Assembly: GCA_910574745.1 (NCBI GenBank)
Contig: CAJTCE010000007.1
Coordinates: 62,001 to 126,000, forward strand
DNA from: Lachnospiraceae bacterium
GTDB taxonomy: Bacteria > Bacillota > Clostridia > Lachnospirales > Lachnospiraceae
Reading direction: 5' to 3'
DNA: 64,000 nucleotides
Shown: one piece after another, positions 43,161 to 52,611 of the stretch
Layout of the letters: each line of letters opens with the position of its first letter
Position numbering within the stretch: the stretch's first letter is position 1
Position numbers and translations under genes: made by a program
The notes under the pieces: generated by a model
The model's input: only the letters and a program-made list of their open reading frames with translations
The model's database searches: none
What the model was told of the DNA's origin: nothing

Positions 43161-45386
43161 ATGATTACAGTAAATGAAAAGGAAAAAGTATTTCATTTAA
43201 ATAACGGAAGAATCAGTTATCTATTTTATGTCATGGAAAGCGGTCAGTTGGGGCATCTGTATTTTGGGAAGGCTTTAAATCCTGAAGGAAGCTATCTACA
43301 TATGGTAGAAAAAGCCCATCGTCCCATGACAACGTATATCAATGAAGGAGATTTATATACATCCTACGAGCATCTACGTCAGGAATATCCCTCCTATGGA
43401 ACTTCGGACTATCGTTATCCTGCCCTGGAAATCCAGGGCGGGGACGGAAGCCGTATCTGCAAGCCGGAATATAAAGGTTATGAAATCATAAAGGGAAAAA
43501 AAGCGCTTCAAGGCCTTCCCGCTACTTATACGGAGGATGAGGCTGAAGCCGATACTTTGGAAATTACCATGAGGGATGAATGGAGAAATCTGGAAATTAT
43601 TTTTTCTTACAGCATTTTCAGGGATGTGGACGCTGTTGCAAGAAGTGTTAAATATATTAATTGCGGAAAAGAAGATTTACTGATAAACAGAGCTATGAGT
43701 ATGAGTATAGATATGCCGGACGGAGATTATCAAAGCGTTCAATTATCCGGCGCATGGGCCAGAGAGCGTTCCGTTAAAATACGGGATTTGGAGCCGGGGA
43801 TTACAGCGGTATCCAGTATGAGAGGAAATTCTTCTCATCAGCATAATCCATTTATTGCCTTAAAGCGTAGGGATACTACGGAACAAAGGGGAGATGCTTA
43901 TGGTTTTAGTTTAATTTACAGCGGCAATTTCCTTGCTCAGGCAGAGGTAGACAATTATAATGTGCTTCGTGTTATGTTAGGCATTAATCCCTTTGGATTC
44001 CAATGGAAACTGGAACCGGAGGATGCCTTTACAACGCCGGAAGCCATTATGGTATATTCAAAAGAAGGATTAAACGGTATGAGCCTTCAATTCCATCGCC
44101 TTTACAGACAGAGACTGGCAAGAGGATATTGGAGAGATAGGGAAAGACCTGTTTTAATCAATAACTGGGAAGCTACTCAGTTTGATTATGTGGAAGAAGA
44201 TTTAATAAAATTTGCTAAAAAAGCAAAAGAATGCGGCATTGAATTGTTTGTTTTGGACGACGGATGGTTTGGAAGCCGTAATAATGATAAAAGCGGTCTT
44301 GGGGATTGGAAAGCAAACAGGGAAAAGCTTCCTAACGGCATAGAAGGACTTTCGGAAAAAATAGAAGAGCTGGGAATGAAATTCGGTTTGTGGTTTGAAC
44401 CGGAAATGGTCAATAAAGACAGCGATTTTTATCGCAGCCATCCCGATTATATTTTACAGACTCCGGGACGCAGCGCTTCTCACGGAAGAAATCAATTTGT
44501 CTTGGATTTTTCACGAAAAGAAGTGGTGGATGCCATTTATGAACAAATGCATGAGCTGCTTACAAATGCAAAAATCAGTTATATCAAATGGGATATGAAC
44601 CGCTCCATCAGCGAGTGCTATTCTGCTTCTTATGAAGCCGACAGACAGGGAGAAATTTTTCATCGGTATATTCTCGGAGTGTATGATCTGCATGAACGTT
44701 TGATTCAGGCGTTTCCAAAGCTTTTAATAGAGTCCTGCTCTAGCGGCGGCGGAAGATTTGACGCAGGTATGCTTTATTATGCTCCTCAGGGATGGGTTTC
44801 TGATGATTCCGACGCAGTGGAACGTTTGAAAATCCAATACGGAACCAGTTTTGTTTATCCCTTAAGTTCTATGGGCGCCCATGTATCGGCCTGCCCTAAT
44901 GAACAGGTGGGACGCATTACCCCTATTGAAACGAGAGGAAATGTTGCCTGTACAGGAGCTTTCGGATATGAACTTGATTTGAATAAATTAAGTGAGGTTG
45001 AAATTGAGATTGTAAAAAAACAGGTTGCATTTTATAAGGAAAACAGAGGGTTCCTTGCAAAGGGAGATTTTTACCGTCTGCTCAGCCCTTTCGAGGGAAA
45101 TTTTGCCGCATGGGAAGTGGTAAATCCGGAAGGCAGTAAGGCATTGATAACAGTGACAAGAATGTTAAGCGAAATTAACGGACCTTACAGACGCCTGCCT
45201 CTTCGGGGACTGATAGAAAACCGGAAATATCATATTCAAAGTAAATTTTTATCCTACGACGCTTATGGAGATGAGCTAATGGAATACGGGCTCATGTTGG
45301 AGGATAAATCCTCCGGCCAGATCATTGACGGAAGCGGCGGATGTAAGGACTTTTTATCCGTTATGTATGAGATTACGGCTAAGTAA
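43161..45386 (+). CDS. Alpha-galactosidase, GH36
   Basis: A 741-residue GH36 enzyme, probably tetrameric like AgaA/RafA. The N-terminal beta-sandwich is followed by a TIM barrel with LDDGWFG (365-371), WFEPEMV (411-417), nucleophile D478 in YIKWDMNR and acid/base D548 in GWVSDDSD. It hydrolyses terminal alpha-1,6-galactose from melibiose and raffinose-type sugars. There is no signal peptide, so it works on sugar imported by the symporter 95 nt upstream. A convergent AraC-type gene follows. Confidence 0.95.
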   Translation: MITVNEKEKVFHLNNGRISYLFYVMESGQLGHLYFGKALNPEGSYLHMVEKAHRPMTTYINEGDLYTSYEHLRQEYPSYGTSDYRYPALEIQGGDGSRICKPEYKGYEIIKGKKALQGLPATYTEDEAEADTLEITMRDEWRNLEIIFSYSIFRDVDAVARSVKYINCGKEDLLINRAMSMSIDMPDGDYQSVQLSGAWARERSVKIRDLEPGITAVSSMRGNSSHQHNPFIALKRRDTTEQRGDAYGFSLIYSGNFLAQAEVDNYNVLRVMLGINPFGFQWKLEPEDAFTTPEAIMVYSKEGLNGMSLQFHRLYRQRLARGYWRDRERPVLINNWEATQFDYVEEDLIKFAKKAKECGIELFVLDDGWFGSRNNDKSGLGDWKANREKLPNGIEGLSEKIEELGMKFGLWFEPEMVNKDSDFYRSHPDYILQTPGRSASHGRNQFVLDFSRKEVVDAIYEQMHELLTNAKISYIKWDMNRSISECYSASYEADRQGEIFHRYILGVYDLHERLIQAFPKLLIESCSSGGGRFDAGMLYYAPQGWVSDDSDAVERLKIQYGTSFVYPLSSMGAHVSACPNEQVGRITPIETRGNVACTGAFGYELDLNKLSEVEIEIVKKQVAFYKENRGFLAKGDFYRLLSPFEGNFAAWEVVNPEGSKALITVTRMLSEINGPYRRLPLRGLIENRKYHIQSKFLSYDAYGDELMEYGLMLEDKSSGQIIDGSGGCKDFLSVMYEITAK

Positions 45387-45456
45387 TATGAAATTGAAAT
45401 TAAGTCAATGATTTTAACAAAAGTAAAGATTGACGTGTTGGGAAACAGTAAAAATT

Positions 45457-46347
45457 TTATAATTCTGATAAGTTCGATTTGGCAAAAGGAAACAGATCAG
45501 ATTTATGTCGGTTATCATCACTTTTGGACTGCTCCTGTATTCTGTACTGACTGGGAGAAAGTCCGGTGGTCTGCCGGAATACCTTGTGAAAGGATTCCGG
45601 CTCCTGATAACCACAGGAAAAAGCAATACTTGCAATAGAAAGCTGGGTCATGGAAAGCAGGTGGGCAGCCTTTGTCATGCGGAATGTCTGCAAATATTTT
45701 AAAGGAGACAGACCGGTATATTTTTTAAATAAGGTACTTAAGTAGCTTCTGTTTAATCCCACATATTTTGCAATTTCTTCAATTTTTAAAGGTTCGCTGT
45801 AATGATTTTGGATATAGCGGATTGCATGCATAATATAAACATTATCATTGGAATTAAAAGCAGAGTTATCCTTATTGGATTTTGTAAGGCAGGAAAAGAA
45901 AAGGTAAAGCATTGCCATCTGACGGTAAGTATCTCCGGAACTGGCATTGTTATGTTCCAGCATATCTTTGACATATTTTTCGGGATGCTGGCCTTCTTCA
46001 CAGGTAAAGATAGGAAAGTCCTGACAAATGCCGATATTATTCAAAATTTCCGTAGCCTTTTTTCCGGAAAAACCAACCCAGACATAAGTCCAGGGATTTG
46101 TAGCGTCAGACATATAAACAGTCTGATAATCAGGCTCTATAAGAAAGCCCTGCCCCTTTTTCAATTTGTAGCAGTTGTTATTGACAAAGAATTCGCCTTC
46201 TCCGTCTAAAATATAATGGATTAAGTAAAAATTACGGACGGCAGGTCCGAATTTGTGACAGGGTTTGGTAACAGAATAGCCGAAGTTGTTTACGTGAAGA
46301 TCTTCAATGTCCATAGTAGGGAATTCTACAAAAAATGCATTTTCCAT
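45457..46347 (-). CDS. AraC-family transcriptional regulator (MsmR/RafR-like)
   Basis: A 296-residue regulator: an N-terminal cupin sensor (about 20-110, with HKFGPAVRNFYLIHYILDGE) and a C-terminal double helix-turn-helix (IEEIAKYVGLNRSYLSTLFK, then SIASIAFSCGYQEPESFHKV). It resembles regulators of raffinose/melibiose operons. It lies convergent to, and 70 nt from, the alpha-galactosidase gene, so it is the likely activator of that unit. ATG 46347 was preferred over one 10 codons upstream because of a GTGTGG site, though this is weak. Confidence 0.88.
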   Translation of the reverse strand: MENAFFVEFPTMDIEDLHVNNFGYSVTKPCHKFGPAVRNFYLIHYILDGEGEFFVNNNCYKLKKGQGFLIEPDYQTVYMSDATNPWTYVWVGFSGKKATEILNNIGICQDFPIFTCEEGQHPEKYVKDMLEHNNASSGDTYRQMAMLYLFFSCLTKSNKDNSAFNSNDNVYIMHAIRYIQNHYSEPLKIEEIAKYVGLNRSYLSTLFKKYTGLSPLKYLQTFRMTKAAHLLSMTQLSIASIAFSCGYQEPESFHKVFRQTTGLSPSQYRIQEQSKSDDNRHKSDLFPFAKSNLSEL

Positions 46348-46449
46348 ATGATACCACACTTTCAAAAGGTTATTCATAGAATAGACAAAAATTAATTAGA
46401 CTTAGTATAGCATTACTAATAAAATATTTCAATAAAGAGGGAAAGAGGA

Positions 46450-47124
46450 ATGAAAAATCCAAATTCAATAAATCTTAAAGGCTGTCTTTTAAGGGGATTG
46501 GCCGTTGTGATCGGTATTTTTATGGTAGGAATTGCCGTGGGATTTTTTAAAATTGTCGAAATGGGTGCAGATCCTTTTACTGCAATGAATACGGGGATCA
46601 GTTCCATGATCGGAATGCAGTTTGGTACGCTGCAGCTTATTGTAAATGCTGTGATATTAGTTCTGGTATTTATATTTAAAAGACAATTTATCGGGTTCGG
46701 AACTATTTTTAATATGGTTTTTGTAGGTTATACGGCGGATTTTGTCATGTGGCTTATGGCAAAATGGCAGATTACTTTTCATACGCTGCCAATCCGTATT
46801 ATGATTCTGGTAATTGCCGTACTTTTGATTTGTATCGGAGACGCCCTTTATATTTCGGCGGATATGGGAATGTCTCCTTATGATGCCGCAGGCTATATCG
46901 TAGAAACCCTTACAAAGGGGAAAATCCAATTTAGAATTGCCAGAATCATTCTGGATATCATTTGTGTGGCGGTCGCTTTTCTTACCGGTATACAGGAAGG
47001 CATTCAGTGGAAGATTATCGGTATCGGAACGGTCATTCTGGCATTCTGCACTGGTCCGTTGATTCAGTTTTTCAGGATACATTGGAGTGATAAGCTGCTG
47101 GCTCCGTTTAAAAACCGGTCATAA
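46450..47124 (+). CDS. YczE/YitT-type membrane protein
   Basis: A 224-residue protein with about five membrane helices and the YczE family start (LLRGLAVVIGIFMVGIAVGF, then MGADPFTAMNTGIS, then MGMSPYDAAGY). Family function is unknown; members are often near AraC- or MarR-type regulators or transport genes. The ribosome site is AGAGGGAAAGAGG. A bidirectional terminator follows. Confidence 0.82.
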   Translation: MKNPNSINLKGCLLRGLAVVIGIFMVGIAVGFFKIVEMGADPFTAMNTGISSMIGMQFGTLQLIVNAVILVLVFIFKRQFIGFGTIFNMVFVGYTADFVMWLMAKWQITFHTLPIRIMILVIAVLLICIGDALYISADMGMSPYDAAGYIVETLTKGKIQFRIARIILDIICVAVAFLTGIQEGIQWKIIGIGTVILAFCTGPLIQFFRIHWSDKLLAPFKNRS

Positions 47125-47166
47125 ATATCTTTTTCTGAAATCGTTTTTTAAAAATAGTATTTTATT

Positions 47167-47208
47167 AAAGGGCTGCTGCAAAAGATGAATGTTTTACAAC
47201 AGCCCCTT
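47167..47208. terminator. Bidirectional terminator
   Basis: AAAGGGCTGCTGCAAAA (47167-47183) pairs with TTTTACAACAGCCCC (47192-47206). It is flanked by A/T runs on both sides and sits between two converging genes. It is another member of the GGCTGYTGC hairpin family. Confidence 0.85.
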
Positions 47209-47210
47209 CT

Positions 47211-49691
47211 TTATTCTACGGTTTCTATAGATTCCACAATACTCATTTTTGCAATAAATCTCAATGGGATTGCAGTAGCAGCGAGGCAGGCGGCTACGGA
47301 TACAGCCGCTGCTTCCAATATGGGTAACAGCGGAAATGCCGTAAGCTGTAAGCTCTCATGAATGGCTGCTTCAATAAAAACAGTGCATACATATCCTAAG
47401 ACTGCACCGGCTGCGGAAGCAATCAGACCGTAATAAGCGCCTTCCCACAGGAATGTTTTGTAAAGGTCAGGGGTACTCATGCCGATTGCCCGCTGCATAC
47501 CGATTTCATTGACTCTGGTATGAATATTTGTATAAACGGTATTGATAATATTTAATATACCGATAAGTCCCATGAACAAAATCAGTCCCTGACAAAGAAG
47601 CCGGATCTGTTCATAGCTTTCTGCCAGCTCCGTATCTGTTTCCCTGTAGGAAAGCCAGTATGAGCCGGGAATGCCGCCGCACCATTCATCAAGCAGGGAC
47701 TCAAAGGCTTCTGCATCGGCTTCTTCTTTTAAAACAGGATAAATCTCGGAATAAGTATTCTGTCCTGTTATTTCGTCATAAGCCTCATCGGATACTATAA
47801 GCTGTACACCGTTCATAAAGCCGTTGTTACCGATTGTAATAGCTTTCTGCGTAACGGCGATGATACGAAGGCTCTTTCCGTTTACGGTTATTGTGTCGCC
47901 GGATTTAAATTCCGTGAATTCATAGGAAGCTCCTTCAAAAGCAAAAGGAATGGGATTTTTTACAAGGCAGGCGGTTCCTTTTTGCAAATCTTCCAGATCC
48001 TGTTGTGATAATCCCGGAACATAGGAATTCAGGCTGTCGTTATCCATTGCCCCGATCTGTAAGGTTTCCGAAGGATTTGGTATAAAATCCGTTTCTATGG
48101 GGAACTCTCCGTTTTTATCCTGGGAATAAACGCTCAGTTTTACCGTAGATAAGGATTCCACGGCTTCCTGATTCATGATTTCCTTTATATCGTCTCTTGA
48201 AAAGCCTACGGTTTCATTGGTAATTGCATAGTCTCCTAAATGCATATCCTGTATATCCCGGCTTGTGTCCAACAAACTGCTGAAGCTTTGGAGTGCAATA
48301 AAGACCGTAATGCTCATTACCATGGATAAAATCGTAATAGCCGTACGTCCCCTGCTCCGTTTTAAATTCAGGCGGGCGTAAAAGGCTTCAAAATTTTTTA
48401 TTTTTTTCTGTTTCCGGTTCCGCCGTTTTATAGTGACATTCTTTCCGTTCATGGCAGTGACGGGAGAGACGGAAGAAGCATAACGGGCAGCAGGGAATGA
48501 GGATAATATGGCAAATAAAAGTGTAATGATAATGCTGATTAATAAGGGCATCAGTTTCCATGCGCTGTTTTCGGCGATGACGGCATTTAATTCCTTTGTA
48601 TTTTCCACAAGAAACAATTCTGGATTTAACAAGCCTGTGGCGATGGAAAGAATTCCCTTTGCAGAGATTCCTCCTAACAATACTCCAATAGGAATGCCCG
48701 GCCCGCAGAGAATTAAAAGCTGCGCGGTTACCAGACGATAAAGCTGTTTTCGTTCGCATCCTATGGCACGAAGAGTTCCGTATTCCCGAATCCGTTTTGT
48801 AATGGCAACCTTTAAAATATTATAAATAACAAGACCGGCTGCAGATAAGATGAGAACGCCTACCAGTATGCAGGCAACCATCATAAAAGGAAAACCTAAA
48901 TCGTTACCAAGATTTTCATTATCATCATAGGATATTCCCAAAGCATTTAAGAGTACCCAGTTGTATTGAATATATCTTTCTTCTATATTCAGCTTATTGG
49001 CAATATCATAAACGGTGGATTGAAATTCTTTTGTATCCAGCACTTTAAAATCCGTTGCATACAAATAATAAGATTCCGGTAAAAGTCCGGCGGCTGTTCC
49101 GTTTCCTACAATGCCTGTTGCACTGCCGGAAACATATCCTATATGATTATCTTCCAGAATGCCTGTCAAAATAAAATCCGCATTAAATTTATAAGGAACG
49201 CCTTCATCCACCAGTAAAGAGGCTTTAACGGGCAGAGTAATTTTATCGCCGACTTTTCCTTCAAATCCCAAATATTTTAAAAAATCTTCAGGAATTGCAA
49301 TTTCTCCGGAAGAAGTGGGAAGACGTCCTTCCTTTATTTTTTTTATAGAGGGATATTTTTCAAGCGTATCTCCCTGATATTCCGTTAAATTCAAGGTAAG
49401 TCCGCTGTTTTCCAATTCTGCAATGCCCAGATGAATCTTACTTCCCACTTCCGTTAGTCGGGGATCCGAAAAAAGCGCGGCATTTTGTTCTTCATCTAAT
49501 TCGTATATTGTCACATAGCGGTCGCCGTTTAATCCTGCTGCCTGATCGATTCTCATAGATTGCAGGATTCCTATGGATTGGCCGATGACTGTTGTGGCGA
49601 TGGTGGATAATATAATTGCAATCAGTATTAATATAGAAGTAACTTTTTGGGCAAAAAGCTCCTTGAATGCTAAAGCTGTGTAAGATTTCAT
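47211..49691 (-). CDS. ABC transporter permease, FtsX/MacB type
   Basis: An 826-residue permease with two FtsX halves. N-terminal TM1 (about 17-38) is followed by a large extracellular domain (about 40-260) and a three-helix core (about 270-400). A second unit has its own TM (about 445-465), extracellular domain and final three helices (about 690-815). It couples with the ATPase just upstream (overlap ATGA). Such FtsX-type exporters handle antimicrobial peptides, lipids or lipoproteins rather than small sugars. The cargo is not known. Confidence 0.9.
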   Translation of the reverse strand: MKSYTALAFKELFAQKVTSILILIAIILSTIATTVIGQSIGILQSMRIDQAAGLNGDRYVTIYELDEEQNAALFSDPRLTEVGSKIHLGIAELENSGLTLNLTEYQGDTLEKYPSIKKIKEGRLPTSSGEIAIPEDFLKYLGFEGKVGDKITLPVKASLLVDEGVPYKFNADFILTGILEDNHIGYVSGSATGIVGNGTAAGLLPESYYLYATDFKVLDTKEFQSTVYDIANKLNIEERYIQYNWVLLNALGISYDDNENLGNDLGFPFMMVACILVGVLILSAAGLVIYNILKVAITKRIREYGTLRAIGCERKQLYRLVTAQLLILCGPGIPIGVLLGGISAKGILSIATGLLNPELFLVENTKELNAVIAENSAWKLMPLLISIIITLLFAILSSFPAARYASSVSPVTAMNGKNVTIKRRNRKQKKIKNFEAFYARLNLKRSRGRTAITILSMVMSITVFIALQSFSSLLDTSRDIQDMHLGDYAITNETVGFSRDDIKEIMNQEAVESLSTVKLSVYSQDKNGEFPIETDFIPNPSETLQIGAMDNDSLNSYVPGLSQQDLEDLQKGTACLVKNPIPFAFEGASYEFTEFKSGDTITVNGKSLRIIAVTQKAITIGNNGFMNGVQLIVSDEAYDEITGQNTYSEIYPVLKEEADAEAFESLLDEWCGGIPGSYWLSYRETDTELAESYEQIRLLCQGLILFMGLIGILNIINTVYTNIHTRVNEIGMQRAIGMSTPDLYKTFLWEGAYYGLIASAAGAVLGYVCTVFIEAAIHESLQLTAFPLLPILEAAAVSVAACLAATAIPLRFIAKMSIVESIETVE

Positions 49692-50362
49692 GATGCATCT
49701 ACCTCCGAAAGTATTCCGTCAATGATTGTGAATTGTCTTTTGGCCATACATGCCACCCGGCTGTCATGAGTGATGATAACCAGGGTTTTACCCATTTTTT
49801 TCCAGATATTCTGCAGCATTTCCATAACCTCGCCGCCGCTTTTACTGTCCAGATTTCCTGTGGGTTCGTCAGCAAATACAATATCCGGTTGAGTAACCAG
49901 CGCCCTTGCAATGGCGACACGCTGCTGTTGTCCTCCGGAAAGCTCATGGGGCAGATGTGTAAGGCGGTTATCAATGCCTAACAGTTTGGTTAATTGTGAA
50001 AGGTAGGCTTCATCCGGTTGTTTTTTATCTAAGAGAAGGGGCATAATGATATTTTCCCTTGCCGTCAAAACAGGCAGAAGATTAAATTGCTGGAAGATAA
50101 AACCGATACGCCTGCGCCGGAAAACGGAAAGCTCCTTGTCGTTAAAATCATAGATATTCCTGCCGTCATAAGTCAGACTGCCAGAAGTTGGCCGGTCTAA
50201 TCCCGATAAAAGATGGAGGAGCGTACTTTTCCCACTACCGGAAGGGCCCATAATAGAAATAAAATCTCCTGCTTCTATTTTCAGGCCTGCTTTATTCAAT
50301 GCGGTAACGGTATTTTCCCCATTGCCATAAACTTTTGATAATTCTTTTGCTTCAATTTGCAT
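49688..50362 (-). CDS. ABC transporter ATP-binding protein (MacB/LolD type)
   Basis: A 224-residue ATPase: Walker A GPSGSGKS (39-46), Q-loop FQQFNLLP, signature LSGGQQQR, Walker B IVFADEPTGNLDS, H-loop ITHD. The LSGGQQQRVAIARAL and DEPTGNLDS forms mark the MacB/LolD/BceA group that pairs with FtsX-like permeases. A ribosome site AAGGAGAG and a candidate response-regulator box (50429-50445) lie upstream. Confidence 0.95.
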   Translation of the reverse strand: MQIEAKELSKVYGNGENTVTALNKAGLKIEAGDFISIMGPSGSGKSTLLHLLSGLDRPTSGSLTYDGRNIYDFNDKELSVFRRRRIGFIFQQFNLLPVLTARENIIMPLLLDKKQPDEAYLSQLTKLLGIDNRLTHLPHELSGGQQQRVAIARALVTQPDIVFADEPTGNLDSKSGGEVMEMLQNIWKKMGKTLVIITHDSRVACMAKRQFTIIDGILSEVDAS

Positions 50363-50413
50363 AAAAATAACTCTCCTTTTTACCAGACAAAATCTGTCTG
50401 TTTTTATAAGGAG

Positions 50414-50445
50414 AGTTTACTTTGTAAATCTCAAGAATTCCTCAA
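50414..50445 (-). promoter_or_regulatory. Candidate response-regulator box and -10 of the ABC genes
   Basis: On the minus strand TTGAGG (50445-50440) and TTGAGA (50434-50429) are direct repeats with an 11-bp period. Nine nt later comes TAAACT (50419-50414) as a -10. The same arrangement stands before the response-regulator gene (52300-52331). An 11-bp phased direct repeat is typical for OmpR/PhoB regulators. Confidence 0.7.
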
Positions 50446-50453
50446 GGATCATA

Positions 50454-51611
50454 TTAAATTTGAAAAAAAGCTGTTGCCGATGCGCCAAGTCCTTCTTTAT
50501 TTTCAAGGACTAATTTTCCGCCGTGCTTTGTGCATATAACTTGACTGCTGTATAATCCCATGCCGAAATGGACGGGATTTTCTTCTGTTTTTCCAAAGGG
50601 CTTAGGACCTTTTTGCAACAGCTTTTCAGGATAACCCGGACCGTCGTCGGTAACGGAAAGAATAAGGAAATTACCAAAGGAGTTATCAATTGCTAATGTA
50701 ATGGATAAATTGCGTCTGGCAAAGCGTGCGGCGTTTCCGATAAGATTTTCCGCAACTGTTAAGAATAGTCCATGATCCAAATTGACAGTCGTTCTTTCAT
50801 GTTCACAAAAATTCGACGCTTTTTTGTCCGGAATGGGTATCTTAGCGCGTGCCGAAACAGAAACAGAAAGGGAAGGCGCTAACAGCTTTGCCGTATGGGT
50901 TAATTCTTCCTTTAATAAAGAAACGGCGGTTTCTTTTTTCCGGATGGGAAGCTGCTCTAACCTTTGGATGCTGTTCATGGATTCTATATACTGCTCAATA
51001 CGCAGGGTATAATTTTCCATACGTTCCAGGGCCCGTTCGTCATGAATATCCTGCCGTAATAGTTTTACGGTTCCCTTCAGAACCGTAACCGGATTGCGAA
51101 GGTCGTGGGAAAAAGCGGCGTTTAGGCGTTTACGTTCTTCCGCCTGCCGCCAGATTTCCTGATTGGATTTTAATAATTCATTCCTCATAGTCTCAAAAGC
51201 GGCAAGGAGCTGTCCCAATTCATCCCCGGAACCAACCGGAATGGAAAAATCCAAATCCTGATTTTCAATACGCTTCACACTGTTTTGCAGAATTTCAATA
51301 GGGGTCTTACATTTAAGGCGGTAAAAAAAAGCCCCGGCTATGATCAGGCTGCCTACAGGAAGAAGAATACAGGATAATATCTGAATAAAGGACAGCGTCT
51401 GCAATAGGAGCTGTTGTTCTTCCGTAGGCTCTTCTACATTTTGTATCACGGGTTCGCCTATGCGGTAGATTATGCCGCTGTCATGATATTTGGACTGGAT
51501 ATGATTACAAGTCATCCAGATAATAGCCACTAACACCAGCGACAGGGAAAGACATAAAAGGGTAAGCAAAAAAAGAGATTTTTTCAGGCTCATGTTTTTT
51601 AACCGTTCCAT
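50454..51611 (-). CDS. Sensor histidine kinase (HAMP type)
   Basis: A 385-residue kinase: TM1 (about 12-33), a short extracellular loop of about 40 residues, TM2 (about 76-97), HAMP (about 98-150), HisKA with H169 (AAFSHDLRNPVTV), and an HATPase domain with N-box ENLIGNAARFA, VTDDGPGYP and FGMGLYSS. The loop is small, as in intramembrane-sensing kinases that rely on their ABC transporter. ATG 51611 is chosen; a GTG 4 codons upstream is also possible. The start overlaps the end of the regulator gene by 13 nt. Confidence 0.92.
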   Translation of the reverse strand: MERLKNMSLKKSLFLLTLLCLSLSLVLVAIIWMTCNHIQSKYHDSGIIYRIGEPVIQNVEEPTEEQQLLLQTLSFIQILSCILLPVGSLIIAGAFFYRLKCKTPIEILQNSVKRIENQDLDFSIPVGSGDELGQLLAAFETMRNELLKSNQEIWRQAEERKRLNAAFSHDLRNPVTVLKGTVKLLRQDIHDERALERMENYTLRIEQYIESMNSIQRLEQLPIRKKETAVSLLKEELTHTAKLLAPSLSVSVSARAKIPIPDKKASNFCEHERTTVNLDHGLFLTVAENLIGNAARFARRNLSITLAIDNSFGNFLILSVTDDGPGYPEKLLQKGPKPFGKTEENPVHFGMGLYSSQVICTKHGGKLVLENKEGLGASATAFFQI

Positions 51612-52270
51612 TTGTAGCCGCACCCCCAGACTGTATCAATATAATTATGAAGCGTATGAGCGGATAGCTTTGCACGGATTTTCCGGATATGTTCCATAAT
51701 GGTATCGCTGTTTCCGTCTCCGTCAATGCCCCATATGGATTCGTAGATTCGTTCCCTGTCGAAAACCTGTCCTGCATTTTGGGAAAGCAGTTCCACAATG
51801 TCAAATTCCCGTTTCGAAAGGGAGACGGGATTACTGTTTACGGAAATTGTCCGGGCGGAATAGTCAATGGCGAGTTCGCCAAAAAAGCGGACCGCCATAT
51901 TTTTCTGTTGTCTGGATTCCCGCCGTAAATGGGCGGCTACCCTTGCGCCTAACTCGTCTAAATCAAAGGGCTTTAAAATGTAATCGTCAGCTCCTGCCGT
52001 AAAGCCGTTGATCTTATCCGAGGATTCTATGCGTGCGGTAAGGAAAAGAATGGGACAGGAAATATAATCCCGTATCTGACGGCATATGGTTAAGCCGTCA
52101 AGATCCGGCATATTAATGTCCAGTAATATCAAATCGGGATGTTGAGCAGCTTTTAAAAGAGCCTCTTTGCCGTTATAGGCAGTCAGCACTTCGTACTGCT
52201 TTCCAAAATAGCTTTTCATCATATCAACAATGCCCGGCTCATCATCCACAATTAAAATTTTATGCTTCAA
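51599..52270 (-). CDS. OmpR/PhoB-family response regulator
   Basis: A 223-residue regulator. The receiver domain has D9/D10, phospho-acceptor D51 (LILLDINMP) and the switch Lys in DYILKPFD. A winged-helix DNA-binding domain follows (about 125-223, SKREFDIVELL, then DTIMEHIRKIRAKL). It is the first gene of a four-gene unit (regulator, kinase, ATPase, permease). The box at 52315-52331 upstream suggests autoregulation. Confidence 0.95.
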   Translation of the reverse strand: MKHKILIVDDEPGIVDMMKSYFGKQYEVLTAYNGKEALLKAAQHPDLILLDINMPDLDGLTICRQIRDYISCPILFLTARIESSDKINGFTAGADDYILKPFDLDELGARVAAHLRRESRQQKNMAVRFFGELAIDYSARTISVNSNPVSLSKREFDIVELLSQNAGQVFDRERIYESIWGIDGDGNSDTIMEHIRKIRAKLSAHTLHNYIDTVWGCGYKWNG

Positions 52271-52299
52271 TATCTATCACTCCAATCCTGATCATTTCT

Positions 52300-52331
52300 A
52301 TTATAACTTAAAAATCTCAAGAAATTCTCAA
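52300..52331 (-). promoter_or_regulatory. Candidate response-regulator box and -10 of the regulator gene
   Basis: On the minus strand two copies of TTGAGA (52331-52326 and 52320-52315) are spaced with an 11-bp period. Nine nt later comes TATAAT (52305-52300). This is the same architecture as before the ABC genes. There is no good -35, as expected if an activator bound to the box replaces it. Confidence 0.72.
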
Positions 52332-52545
52332 AATTGTTGAGTTAATGATCTTACCCCGGGAAACAGAGTATCAGACCTGCGACACCAAAAGGGGCAGGAT
52401 ATTATATTTATACAGATTCACAAAAGAGGGCAAGATATCAGCCAATGTATTTGTAAAGCCCACTAATATTCCCGATGATACATTTTTATTTGAATACAGC
52501 TTATTCTTTATTTCTGTATTATATGACCTGTACAATGCGCTAAAG

Positions 52546-52595
52546 GAAAAAAATCAATCCGGTAAAGATTATGGTTTTTACCGGATTGATTTTTT
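52546..52595. terminator. Strong bidirectional terminator next to the lipoprotein gene
   Basis: A perfect 15-bp stem: AATCAATCCGGTAAA (52552-52566) and TTTACCGGATTGATT (52577-52591), loop 10 nt. It is followed by a T-run on the plus strand (to 52595) and, on the minus strand, by T (A-run 52547-52553). It is suited to ending the minus-strand lipoprotein mRNA. The remaining 52332-52545 stretch holds no convincing gene. Confidence 0.9.
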
Positions 52596-52611
52596 GTATC
52601 AATAAAGTATT

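Noticed and set aside
45802-46209. 135-codon plus-strand frame opposite the AraC-type gene
   Set aside because: Antisense shadow; the AraC frame has a clear double helix-turn-helix.
50414-50445. Simple extra terminator between kinase and ABC genes
   Set aside because: The sequence is a direct, not an inverted, repeat and cannot form a hairpin; the same motif stands before the regulator gene.
52345-52605. 86-codon open frame on the plus strand between the response regulator and lipoprotein genes
   Set aside because: No ribosome site, no recognisable family, and it runs straight through the strong bidirectional terminator at 52546-52595, so it is probably chance.
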